From NCBI GenBank assembly GCA_036971715.1, contig JAVHJL010000009.1, forward strand, positions 1,426,001 to 1,490,000: a DNA stretch of 64,000 bases, read 5' to 3'. Below, piece after piece: positions 45,774-56,986 of the stretch (positions within the stretch are counted from its first letter, which is position 1; every line of letters begins with the position of its first letter). The position numbers and the translations under genes were made by a program. The DNA comes from Arthrobotrys musiformis. Its lineage: Eukaryota > Ascomycota > Orbiliomycetes > Orbiliales > Orbiliaceae. Under the pieces are notes generated by a model. The model was not told where the DNA came from. It ran no database searches and worked only from the letters and a program-made list of their open reading frames with translations.

Positions 45774-48755
45774 ATGACGTTATTCGTGGCATCCCTGTAA
45801 GTATTATATTCTCAATTACCGAATCCTCTGCGTGGCGCTCGAGCCACTTATCGTTGATTATCAAAGTTAAGTTACTAACAATCATGTTTTGATTACTATC
45901 GATGGCAGCTATCTTCCGTACACGATTAATTTCCATGTGCAAGATAAAGAAGAGGATCGTGGACGCACGGCTCCTGCTCCCCCACCACAGGTTGCACAGC
46001 GGACTGCTCCTAACCTACGGATTCACACCGGTGCCGAAACTTCAGGCGGTCTAATCCAATCCCTCGCATCCCGTATTGGTTCCCGCCAACCGTCGCCTCC
46101 TCCCACTCCACCAGTTCACAATGCCGACGAGATCTTCTACGCAAAACCGACGACTCCTGGTCCGGTTACCAGTGTTGCCGTCACCTCACCTGGCCCGGAT
46201 AGTGCTATCCCGGCGAAATTGAAGCGGGCACTTACCCAGCCGACTTCTAGAGCTGCTTCCCCACCACCTAGAGGGATTCTAGAAAGTAAAAAGGCTGCTG
46301 CGGCACCTGCAGATCAGCTACAAGCCGTATCCGGTGCTCCTCGTCAGATTCCTATCCCCAAACGGAAAGCTACCCTCACCGACCAATCTCAACTCTTCGC
46401 CAGCGCCGAATGGACCGTCGAACCGGCCGAACGAGGAAATGGCGGTCTCCGTAATGCCGTCAATGCTGCACTCGAAGCTGGTGGTGTTGAGGAAGTCACC
46501 TGGGTGGGTACCGTAGGTATGCCCACGGATGTTTTGGAGGATAGTGTTAAAGCTTCTATCGAGGAGCGGTTACGTGATGAACACGAGTCACTAGCTGTTT
46601 TCTGCAAGGATAGTGATCTTGATGGTCACTATAACCATTTCTGCAAGCAGATCTTGTGGCCCGTGTTCCACTACCAGATTCCTGACAACCCAAAGAGTAA
46701 AGCGTATGAAGACCATTCGTGGATTTACTACTTGGCCCTCAATCAGGCGTTTGCCGATACAATCGTGAAGAACTACAAGAAGGGGGATACCATTTGGGTG
46801 CATGATTACCATTTACTCATGGTTCCAAAGATGGTGCGCGACAAGATCCCAGAGGCCAGTATTGGGTTCTTTTTGCATGTCGCATTCCCATCGTCAGAGG
46901 TGTACAGGTGTTTGGCGGTAAGAAAACAATTGTTGGAGGGAATGTTGGGCGCCAATCTTGTCGGTTTCCAGACGGAGGAGTATGCAAGGCACTTTTTGCA
47001 GACTTGTAATCGGTTGTTGTATGTGGAGGCAACACCAGCGGGTATACAGCTGGAAGAGAGATTTGTGAATGTGGTCAGCTCCGCTATCGGAATCGATCCG
47101 ATTGGATTGAGTAAGGAAAGGGAGGACCCGATGGTGGATGAGTTCGTGAAAGTCATTTTGGAGAGATATGGCGGCCAAAAGATCTTGGTTGCTAGAGATA
47201 AGGTTCGCTACAATAACCCTCCCAGCGTGAATCGATGGAGATACTAATTTTGTTTTGTAGTTCGATCACATTCGTGGTGTTCGACAAAAGCTACTCTCCT
47301 ACGAACTCTTCCTACGTACCCACCCGGAGTGGGTTGGCAAAGTTACCCTTATCCAAGTTGCACTCTCTACATCCGAGCTTGTTGAACTGCAAACTACGGT
47401 CCTCGATATCGTGTCCAGAATCAATGCCAACTTCGCAACATTCGATCACTCTCCTGTCGTTTTCTTACATCAGGATATCAGCTTCTCGCAGTATCTCGCC
47501 CTTCTAACCGTCGCGGATGCGCTAATTATTACTTCGCTCCGCGAGGGAATGAACCTCACTTCTCACGAATTTATCTTCTGCCAGGACGAGCGTCACTCTC
47601 CACTCATTCTTAGCGAATTCACGGGATCTTCTGCACTATTTGCCGGATCTGATATCAGTGTTAACCCATGGGATTACCGCCAGTGCGCAGATGCGATGTA
47701 CCAGGCCCTTGAGATGTCCCCGGAGGAGAAGAAGGCTCGATGGGAGAAGCTGAATGGAGATGTGATGCACCAGACCGGTGTACACTGGGTTACATCCTTC
47801 ATGGCGACTCAGCAAAAGGCATGGTTGGAGCAGCAGCGTCGTGGAAACATGTCTATCCCGCGTTTATCGATCAACACTGTGGGAGATGCATACGCTCGAG
47901 CTGACAAGAGGATCTTCTTGATCGATTACGAAGGGACACTTGTGCAATCTGCCAGCTCAACCCGGATGATTCTGGGTAATTCTCAACGGGTCATAGACAC
48001 CTTGAACGATCTTCTCCTCGATTCGCGGAATATTGTTTATGTTATGTCATCTCGGAAACCGGAAGATTTGGAGAAGCCATTTAGATTGGTTTCGGGGCTT
48101 GGGTTGATCGCTGAGAACGGGTGTTTCATCCGTCCGCATAATACGGGTACCTGGATCGAAATGATCGATGCCTCCATGTTGGGATGGCAGGATAGCGTTA
48201 AGGATATTTTGGAGTACTACAGAGAACGGACGCCGGGAGCTACGATTGAGAAGAGACATTGCAGTTACGTCTGGCATACCGGCTCAGCGGAGGACCAAAA
48301 CCTTGCATCCCGTCAAGCGGCCGAATGTGTGAACCATATCAACGATTCGATGGAGGCTACACAGCACGTCCATGCCGTACCGCTCGAAAAGGCAGTCATC
48401 GTTGAGCCGAGCGATTATAATAAGGCCACCGCGGGAGCAAAGGTGTTAGAGATCGTGTGTGCCGAGGAGAATGGAGATGTGGATCGGTGGACACCGGACT
48501 TCTTGTTCATTGCGGGCGATGATAGAGAGGATGAAGTACTCTTTAGATGGGCAAATGAGTATGCTGTTGAGAGAGAGGTGGCGCACGTTACGACCGTCTG
48601 TGTGGGGACGAGGAATACAGAGGCGACAGCGACGTTGACGCAGGGTGTTGCTGGTGAGTTCTACTTTTGATATTATATATATATTTGAGGTGATGCTAAC
48701 CCGGTGATGGATAGGTCTTATATCCGCATTGAACAAACTATCGAAGTTTAGGTAA
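45774..48755 (+). CDS. TPS3: Trehalose-phosphate synthase regulatory subunit (TSL1/TPS3-like)
   Basis: Four exons (45774-45796, 45909-47202, 47261-48653, 48715-48755) encode 916 residues. The first exon holds only MTLFVASL, the conserved start of this fungal family, followed by YLPYTINF. A Ser/Pro-rich linker leads to the glucosyltransferase-type domain (GTVGMP, WVHDYHLLMVP, IGFFLHVAFPSSEVYR, LVGFQTEEYARHF, ITSLREGMNLTSHEF). It ends in a phosphatase-type domain with IDYEGTLV (about 660-667) and FIAGDDREDE. In the active phosphatase the first motif is DxDxT; here it is D-Y-E-G-T, so the second aspartate is lost, as expected for the non-catalytic Tsl1/Tps3 subunits that hold the trehalose synthase complex together in the cytosol. 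It could equally be called TSL1. The intron 2 donor GTTCGC is unusual, but the TACTAAT branch site and TGTAG acceptor are good. Confidence 0.9.
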
Positions 48756-50562
48756 ATTAGAGCAACAGAGAAATATTGGAGCGGGAGCGAGAGCGAGTAT
48801 AGAAAAGCGGGTGTCTTTCTTTCTTTTTATCCCTTTTTTGCCTGTTTGTGAGAGTTTGGTTTTTCTGATCACTACTACTTGTATCCACATTCTTTTAGAT
48901 ATGACATGCATAATCGGCATGAAGAAATGAATAGTCGATGAATCCATTCTCCTTTATGAAGTGTATATATAAGACAGACTATCGTCCTTTCGTAGATTAA
49001 ATGTAAAAAAGATACAGTACTAGTGTCGTACTGAGACCATTTCAATCTATGGCTTCTTGGGGTCTAGTACTTTCACAACCCGCGCCGACGTTGCACGCCG
49101 CCGGCCATATATTTATCCCATTTTTGACCTTGTCTGAATTCTCAAGCAGGATTATACAAATAAAAACGACTAGACCGCTTAGGTTTTATATATGCATATG
49201 ATCATGACTTGGTTCATGAATCGTCCTCGGAGTTTATCTTTTCTGCATTGCATTGACCAGGCCTGTGGCTGTGGGGCGGTGCTGCGCTTGGTACTGCGTT
49301 ATTATGTCAACGGAGATAAAATGGACATGGGCGTGATGCAGCCATGCATGTTTGTTTGACGTGCAGGTGCGGCGATGTGTGCTAATGGGGTTATTGAATT
49401 GAGGCCCGCCATGTTGATGGCAGTTGTCGGAGGGTGCAATAATGTTTTATAGGAAGGGTACTGCTAGTAAGCTTATAAGTTTCCATGTTGTTTAATTCGC
49501 GGGATGTAAAGCTATGTGCAGTCAATCCGTGATCATTCTTAAGCTTCGATCTTCAAATATAACCCCGCCTTCACGGCCTGGTGACTGAAGGATAGGATAG
49601 GTCTGCTGTTTGACTTGGAATGTTTCACATGCAGTACCTTTTTCGATTCCATAGCTAGCTCTGATCAATCACGATAATGAAGACATACATAGCTAAGTCC
49701 TCGTAAAGTGCATGCCTTCCGGATCATCGATCGTTTTGCCTCCCTCGTCAAAATTACAAGGTTTTGGGCGAGGGACCCTTTGGGCAAAATGCGGCTATGA
49801 CGTAAACCCTTGACCCCGAAAAAAAGGCCCCATCCTTTCCTTTCCCCCAAGACCGGAACACAAGATTTGTTTAGTTAGCTTTTCGTTAGAAATGGAGTTG
49901 AATGTCAAGAAAAGAAAAGAAAAGAAAAAAGAATGGGAATGGGGCCAGATTGATGCGATGTCAATTGGGAGGGACTGGTTTTCGAAGCTAAAATCAGGTT
50001 TGGGAAGTTCGATGCTGGTTTTCTTTCTTTCTGTTTAAATGCCCTTTCCCCAGCGCCCGTCTGCGAACGGGACTCCTCATTATCTCCACTTTGTTAGTTA
50101 GACCTCTGCATTGGATCCATTCCTGGATGAGCGGTTTTAACTTCAACTTCTTTTTATATATGTTTTATTATTTTCTGATAAACAAATAATATCTTCTTGT
50201 CTGTCTTGAATAGAGGAGTATCGGACTGTTATATCATACTCTTATCATAGAGGACTTATAAAGAGAGGGACGAAGGAGAGAAGAGGGGAACAAGGAAGGA
50301 TAGATACGGAGGGTTGACGTCTGTTGCACGGACTGCAGCAGCCAGGTCGGACAGGCAGTCGGTCTCCAAGGGAGCAAGCAACGTCAGAACAACACATTTT
50401 CCCTTTGCCGGCGCATGCGCATGAAATCGGCGACGACGCAACTTGGCCCGTTTAAGAACGTCGAGCCTGGAATCCCCAAAGCTTAACCTTCTTTCGTTCA
50501 GTTTCGGTGTTCTTTTTATAATAATATCTTAGGAACTTAAGTCGAAGAGAGTTCCTGCCAGA
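48756..50562. other. Intergenic region, TPS subunit to EIS1
   Basis: About 1.8 kb between same-strand genes, with no supported frame. It includes an (AAAAG)n run, listed separately, and pyrimidine/purine-rich blocks near 50035-50060 and 50255-50310. Confidence 0.45.
49907..49931 (+). repeat. (AAAAG)n microsatellite
   Basis: Four AAAAG-type units ending in a longer A run, in the promoter-side region of EIS1. Likely length-variable. Confidence 0.75.
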
Positions 50563-53500
50563 ATGTTTGGTACAAAACCGTTGGGCTTGCCGGAGACTTC
50601 TTCTGACCTTTCATTAGTAAGTTCACTCGCTTTCTTCCACTATAGTATACTGGTACTTCGGTCCCCTCCTCGTCTGTATCGATATCGATAGCTGTGCCGG
50701 TAGTGCAAACTATCTTTTCGAGCTAGTTATAGATTCTATCTATTCCCTATAGACAGACATTGCGGTACCTCTTCCGGCCTATTTTCTATTTATTCTAAAT
50801 TTTATTGTTTTATTGTTTTCCAAGATGTCACACTTCGCCCACGCAAAACCACAGACGATGCAGAACCGCAGTCTTCGTACTTCGAATACTTCGGCCCGCA
50901 ATAGTAATATTAATACACTCAAGCCCAAGCAGACCGCTAATAAGGCCAAAAAACTCCAGAAACCTACCACTGCTGCTCCTCCTGCTGCTGCTGCTAGCGG
51001 TGCGGCCACAGCACCCGGCGGCGACCAGCCAATAACCGAAGAAGAGCTGATCTTCTCGACTCCGAGATCCGAGTTGAACAATCCCATGTCGCCGGTTGAC
51101 CAGGTTCTCCTCGACAGCACCAACAAGGCTAACAAAGACGCCAAGGATGGTGACGCGACAACTTCTGTGCCCGTTGTACCTGCTGAGACAGGGGCCAAAT
51201 CCACTACTCCTGGTATGTTTCTGCCTTTCTGTTTCCCGAATTCTTGAGCCTTGCATTGGTATCTCTGTGCATTGTTGTATAAATTTCGTGCATAGAAACA
51301 TTACCCACGTTTTTTTTTTTTCCATAACGTTTTTTTTTGGAACAGCCATGCATTCCTCCGAATTGAATATTCTCTCGAAAACTAACATGAAGAGGAAAAA
51401 GCTACCACCTCACTCCTCTTAAAACGTGCGAACCCAAAGGACCTACCCAGCTACCCTTCGCGCGGTGTTCAAAACCTCGAAGCCTCAGCTGGCAAAGCAG
51501 CCTCGTTAGCAGCATCCTATTCAAAATCCCCAGAGGTGTGGAAGCCGGATCGCTTGCCCGCCGCAGGTGCAGCCGCATCTCTTGCAAACAATATAAAATC
51601 TCCAGAACCCTGGAAATCAGGCCCATTACCCACCGCTGCCGCAGCGGCACTCCTAGCAGGCGACTCGAAACCACCAGAGGCCTGGAGACCGTCTACTCCC
51701 TCTAAATCGGCTTCTCAAGCTGCTACGAGCGTAAGACAGAGAGCGCATACGATGCCGGAATCGAAACGGCCGCCGCTGCAGTCGCCGCAGCTGCAACCCC
51801 AGCAATCGACCGCAAGCGCCCTCGCGGCAGCAGGTATTGCGAACTCGCCGAAAAAGCTCTCAAAACCCGCTCCGAAGTCGCCACCTACACCGGCATACGA
51901 TATCAGTAAAATCAACGCTCTGGCAGCACAGAATGCGCAAACCCGTCTTTCTGCCGTTTCGCAACCTAGATCTGCGCTTCCGCAATCACAGACGGATAAG
52001 AATATGTCCGACATCCTTCGTGCGGCTAGCATATCCATGGCGAAGAATATGAATAAATCCCCCCCTCCGGCATCGAAGGCAACCACATCGATGCCACCGG
52101 GGAGCTACTACTCACACATCCCAACTTCACCGAAGAAAATCCCGGCACAGGAGCCAAAGTTGAATAGGAAATCATCGACACAGGCGGCTTCGATCGCTGC
52201 TTCTAGCGACTTGCATTCCGTTATATCCGCAGACAGTGATGATAGGCAGGTAAAGTACTACCCACATCTGGAGGAAGCCGCTAGAAAAGCTGCATCGGAG
52301 CGTTTGGCACGGCTCCAGGCGGAACACGATCGGGCTAGGAAAGCTTCGGGTCTACCGCCCAGCTGGCAGGCAGGCGGGGTCCCCACCACCACCCGTGCTC
52401 GTTCCTCGACCGCCCCTTCAAGTACTCCCAAGGCGGCGCAATCTTCGAAAGCAGCGACTACAACCGGTGCCACCGCCCGCCGCCAACCAGATGCAACAGA
52501 CTACGCCCGCTCTCTAAAAATAAAATCCGACACGGCAAAACTGACAAAACAAATAGACTCGGTCGACAAAGATCGCCAAGCACGAGATTACCTCGCCATC
52601 CTCGCCGTTGCAGAAAAGAACGTAAAAGCCCGCATGCAAGATCTGGAAACCAAAGTGGCCGAAGACCAAGGTCGTGTTCCGAAACACCTGCAGGCGGAAT
52701 GGGATGCAAAAGCGAAGATGTTAAGTGCCGAGTACGAGAGAAAACGGGCAGAGGAAAGCGAGAAGAAGAAAGGAAAAATCAACATGGGTGGTGGCTTGTG
52801 GTACGATCAAGAGGATTTGGAGAGGATCGCGCGGGGGAATGTGCAGCCAATTTTGGATGAGATCAACGTCAAGGCTGAGAAGGAACGGGCGAGAGTCGAA
52901 GCCTTGAGGGTTGAGAAGGAGGCGACGGATCGTGAGAGGAAGGCTGAGCAGGAAAGGGTTGCGGGTGTCAAGGCGGAGACTAAGAAGGCTAGAGGTTTGT
53001 TGACTTCAATTCTCTTTATGGAAGTTATTGAGACTGATTCGATTTGTATTAGTCTTGGAGAAAGCGGCAGCGAAATCCCGGAGAGACGCCGAGAAAGCAG
53101 AAGAACGTGAACGAAAAGCGGAACTCAAGAAAGCTCAGCGGGAAGAAAAGGAACGACTGAGGACCGAAAAGCAAACCCAGAAGGCTGCTGCCGTCCCACT
53201 ACCAGCCTCAACATCGAATGTCGAAGAGAATGCCGGCGTGGGAGCAGATAACAACTCAGATATGGAGGAACTGGAACCACGTCCCATGTCGCAAGCAGGT
53301 CACGACCGAGTCGACCGCGAACGAGAAATGCACGAGGCAGCTAAAAAGGAAAAGGGGTGGTTTGGAAGCCTTCAGAAAAGACTTGCGAAGAGAGTTCCTG
53401 GGACGAAGAAGAAAGAGAAAAACGTCGTTGGCGGGGAGGTAGCTATGCCGCAGGTTGCTGAGGTGGATGAGTTTAATGCGGACAACCAGAGTATTTCGTC

Positions 53501-54188
53501 GATTTCGTCACCCGAGCGTCCGAATTCCGCAAGGGATGTAGCGTTAGCCGGTACGGTCAGTGTGGTTTCATCGGATGATGAGGTAGAGCCTGCTGGAACT
53601 GTGTTTGTTGGCGGGGCCGGGTTGGAAGCCGTTGATGCTACTACTAGCGTCGCAGCTAGACCTAGATATGTTGATTCCGATTCGTCGAGTAGTAGTTCTG
53701 GAGATCTATATACTGCGGAACCGAGGTATAAGGGGCTAACATCTGCTACCTATAATCCTGGCACTGAGGATGAAGGACTAGGGATGCCGGCCTTTGTTCC
53801 AGAGACCAGTAGGAGATACTCGACTAGCTCAGACTCCTCACTCGAGAGCATTAGTGGTGGAGTCGCGGAGAAGACCTTCGGTGAAGAGGCGGGTCCGTCT
53901 GTAGCTGCAGAAGGGACAGAAGGAGAAGGGAGGGAGACATTCGGAAATACACTTTCGGGAAAAGTCAAGAAGTCGCTAGAGGAGTTTGCAAAGGCTGGAG
54001 GAACAACGTCCGGTATAGCGGTTCAAACCTCGATACAAGAAACTCCCATCACGCAAGTTGAGCCGCCTACACCGATCGAAGAGCTTAAGGGACCTATTAT
54101 GCCTGCCGCTGCTGCGGAGGGGAGTTCAAGGGGTTCGATGGATAGCACGCGGGAGAAACGGTCGAGTCGGTTTAGTGAGATTTTGTAA
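50563..54188 (+). CDS. EIS1: Eisosome protein 1
   Basis: Proposed exons are 50563-50616, 50825-51212, 51393-52994 and 53053-54188, giving 1059 residues; if translation starts at the ATG of exon 2 (50825) the product has 1041. The middle has the Eis1 array in which AASLA-type repeats alternate with tryptophan motifs (PEVWKPDRLPAAGAAASLA, PEPWKSGPLP, PEAWRPS). It then has a coiled coil and the diagnostic NMGGGLWYDQEDLERIARGNV..ILDEIN segment, followed by long charged helices (RVEALRVEKEATDRERK). A Ser-rich acidic tail ends the protein. Eis1 is a cytosolic component of eisosomes, the furrow-forming protein complexes under the plasma membrane. The acceptor of the intron before exon 3 (51213-51392) was chosen because it restores HEEEKATTSLL and NPKDLPSYPS in frame; another acceptor at 51345 leads to an early stop. 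Confidence 0.85.
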
Positions 54189-54488
54189 ATGGTACCAACA
54201 CACGGGTAGTACAAGCACTAGGGCTTGCTTCTGTACCCCTTTACATACGACTTTTATGGGTGCGGATGGACTGTATCGCTTTCTGCTTTTCTTTTTCTAG
54301 CCTTATTTTTACTACGGCCGTACACGATGGGAGCTTGAATTCAGCGTTTGCGATTGATGGACTTTTATGATTCGATGTGATTGGTATGCTAGGACCTTAG
54401 GAAAGACAACAAGAATACATAGGCTTTTGATATATATACTCTGCAAGATTATATACTATACTTTTGTTCGATCGGGAGCTATAGAGGC

Positions 54489-56269
54489 CTAGCGTAAACA
54501 CCAAACTATCACATCTCCCTTCCGCCTCCCATCGTCGTGGAAATGACTGTTAAAAAATCTCTTACACTCTACATACCTCGCCTCATCCCTTCCGATCCTT
54601 AAGTAGCCCTGTATGAACTGTGCTGTGGCCTCGAAGGTGATCAACTTATCAGGCCATGCCACCTTGCCTTCTTCTTTCTTTTCTTCATCTTCGGGTTGGG
54701 ATTTCAACGGCGGTGGCCCAAACCGATTATACAAGAAATGAGTAGGATTATTATAAAACTCATCCGCCTCGTCGAGGTATTCTTCCCTTTCCTCGACAGG
54801 AATCCCAACAGGCGGCTCACAGGTTAAAAACCACGCGCTGTTTTCACCTTCATTTAATCCAGCATCCCATATGTAGCTTCCAAACGGGGTAGAATGACAG
54901 GGCATCAAGAATCCAACTTTCGCGCCCCCGAGGGTTATATTTTGCGATTGCGAAGAAGGGGAGTAGTGTTCCCGTCTCAGCCAGTGGACTACATCCACCA
55001 CACCCCTCTGGTGTACATACCCCGTGTAATATGCTATGGGGATATTAATCCCCACCATGACTACTGCCCACCATTTCCTATTTTGCTTGGGGATAGACGG
55101 TACACCCACCCCAGCCATTAAAACGTGGAAAATAGGTAAAAGGGGGTATAGAAATCTGACTTCCTTGTGTTTCGCTACGACGGTGAATGCGACGGGGACT
55201 ATTGCTAATAACCTGACTAGATGCGTCGTTGGGGAGTAGCTTGACGGATCATTGAGGCCGATTAGGAGAGAATAGATCGATAATGGGAGGTAACCGGTTA
55301 GTAGGAGGGGTAACCCCTGGGAGTAGTAGTAGTGCCACGGACTTGTGCCGTAGAATGTTGAAATAGACTGTGTGATGTTCAATCGATAGAATTCGACGAA
55401 TGGAAGTGTCGGGCGGTCGTAGAATGTATAATCCACCACCGCATTAAGTGATAAAATCACAATACTTATCGCAAGAATATGCAGAACCGAGCGGAGACGT
55501 TGGGAGAAAGTGGGGAGTTGGTGAAGGATTAGGGGTCCGATTGACCATGTTATCAGCCCGTTAGTGGGACGAACAGTGAACGATACTGCGGCGAGGATGC
55601 TCGAGATCGTTATGTCACAGGAAGAATAGGCTTTCCACGGCCAGTGGTACATTCCCATTATTGTCAACGTTGTCTCCAGACAGTTTGAGAATGTACGGGT
55701 GGAGCAGAACCAGTTCCAGGCGCTGAAGATGCTCAACAATAGCTTTTGTAGATATATTTCGTTAGCAGTTGTTCGGATATATTATGGGTAAGGGAAACTT
55801 ACAGCATATGTCCCGGCCTCCTTGCCGTATAACTTCCTCGCGAGAAGACCGGTGTATACATCCCCCAAAGCGGCGGTGATGGCACCCACGATCTTTGGGG
55901 CGACGACAAGAAGTTCTGCCGTCGTCGCTGGTGAGAGATTGAATGTATTTGATAATACATCTACGATGTTGTAGACCCCCTGAAAGATTCGAGGGTATAG
56001 CACCGATCGTAGTGCATGGTGCCATTCCTAAACGACATTGTCAATATATTTTCCTTCTGTAGATGTGGGACTTGTAGAGAGGTTATTATTGATATGCATA
56101 CCCAAGTAATATACCCGCCCCCAGCAGCCCTCTGACTAGCCGCGATCTCGAGCGACTGGAAGTACTCATCCGGCTGGAAGAAAGTTGCAATTGTCAGGGC
56201 GTTTTGAAGTCTGATCCCCAAAACAATTAGGAATACGAAGAACGGCGTGTTCTTCGTTAGTATCGACAT
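54489..56269 (-). CDS. GPI10: GPI mannosyltransferase 3 (PIG-B type, GT22)
   Basis: Three minus-strand exons (56269-56102, 56027-55803, 55742-54489), joined in phase 0, encode 548 residues. The GT22 signature FFQPDEYFQSLE sits in the first luminal loop (about 31-42), with the acidic pair needed for catalysis. Many hydrophobic helices follow. YFYGTSPWHYY-like and HKEVRFLYPLLPI segments are typical of this family, and the end WPDKLITFE..HFHDDGRRKGDVIVWCL is the Gpi10/PIG-B C-terminus. The enzyme adds the third mannose to the GPI anchor precursor in the ER, using dolichol-phosphate mannose. It is essential in yeast. The next gene upstream is a tRNA on the same strand; EIS1 ends convergently about 300 bases away. 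Confidence 0.93.
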
Positions 56270-56488
56270 CGTATGTTATCCCCCTATCTTTTATCCTATC
56301 CATGAATGTAATGGATAGGTATAATTTGAGGAGTGCGGAGTGAACGCGACGACGTGGTTGCAAGTTGCTTCGTTGAGAGCGAAGCGTGTTGTGCTTGCCA
56401 ACGCATCATTCCGGTTTGTAGTTGTTTGACAGAGAAAAACTGCAAAAAGTGCTTCATTAGGGTCGGGAGAGCAAAAAGCAAAAAGAAA

Positions 56489-56586
56489 TTCCGACACCGG
56501 GAATCGAACCCGGGGCTGTTCGGATCGCAGATAACCAGATGATTATCCATGAGAGCGAACGATGTTAACCACTACACCATATCGGA
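56489..56586 (-). tRNA. tRNA-Glu (CTC) with a 26-nt intron
   Basis: Reading the minus strand from 56586, the acceptor stem is TCCGATA paired with TGTCGGA. The D-arm is GTGT/ACAT with an AGTGGTTA loop, the anticodon stem is GTTCG/CGAAC and the T-arm is CCGGG/CCCGG around TTCGATT. The anticodon is CTC. The intron (56549-56524) lies directly after position 37, the normal site. The discriminator base is A. All stems pair with only G-T exceptions, so it looks functional. Confidence 0.93.
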
Positions 56587-56986
56587 TGGTTATTTGATGT
56601 AACGTTTTGCGGATCCTTACTACTTATTGCGTGTAGCAGCATAAAGCCACGTTTTGCAACAACTTACCATATAGCAATTTGCGTTGCGTCAGTCCTTTTG
56701 GAGGGCTCGGGAGGGCTTCCTGTCAATTGCTAGAGTATCTAAAGAGGATTTTATATCTTATCAATGCTAAGGGTAACTACCTAGATCCTGGATATCAAGA
56801 TTGGTTTGAGAGGTGGTCCTGTACTCAGATCAGCTCTAGGTTAGTCAACTAACTCGTGAGTATATATATATCATCTAGCGGATCTAGTTCGAATCGACCA
56901 CATTACACTAAAGCATGCTATGGGATCTATGGAGCTACTCTATTAACCAAAACTACTTTATCAACGTATGTACATCCAAAAATATA
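56587..56986. other. Intergenic region, tRNA-Glu to the methyltransferase gene
   Basis: About 0.4 kb. Upstream flank of the tRNA and 3' flank of the fusion gene. No feature is supported. Confidence 0.5.
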
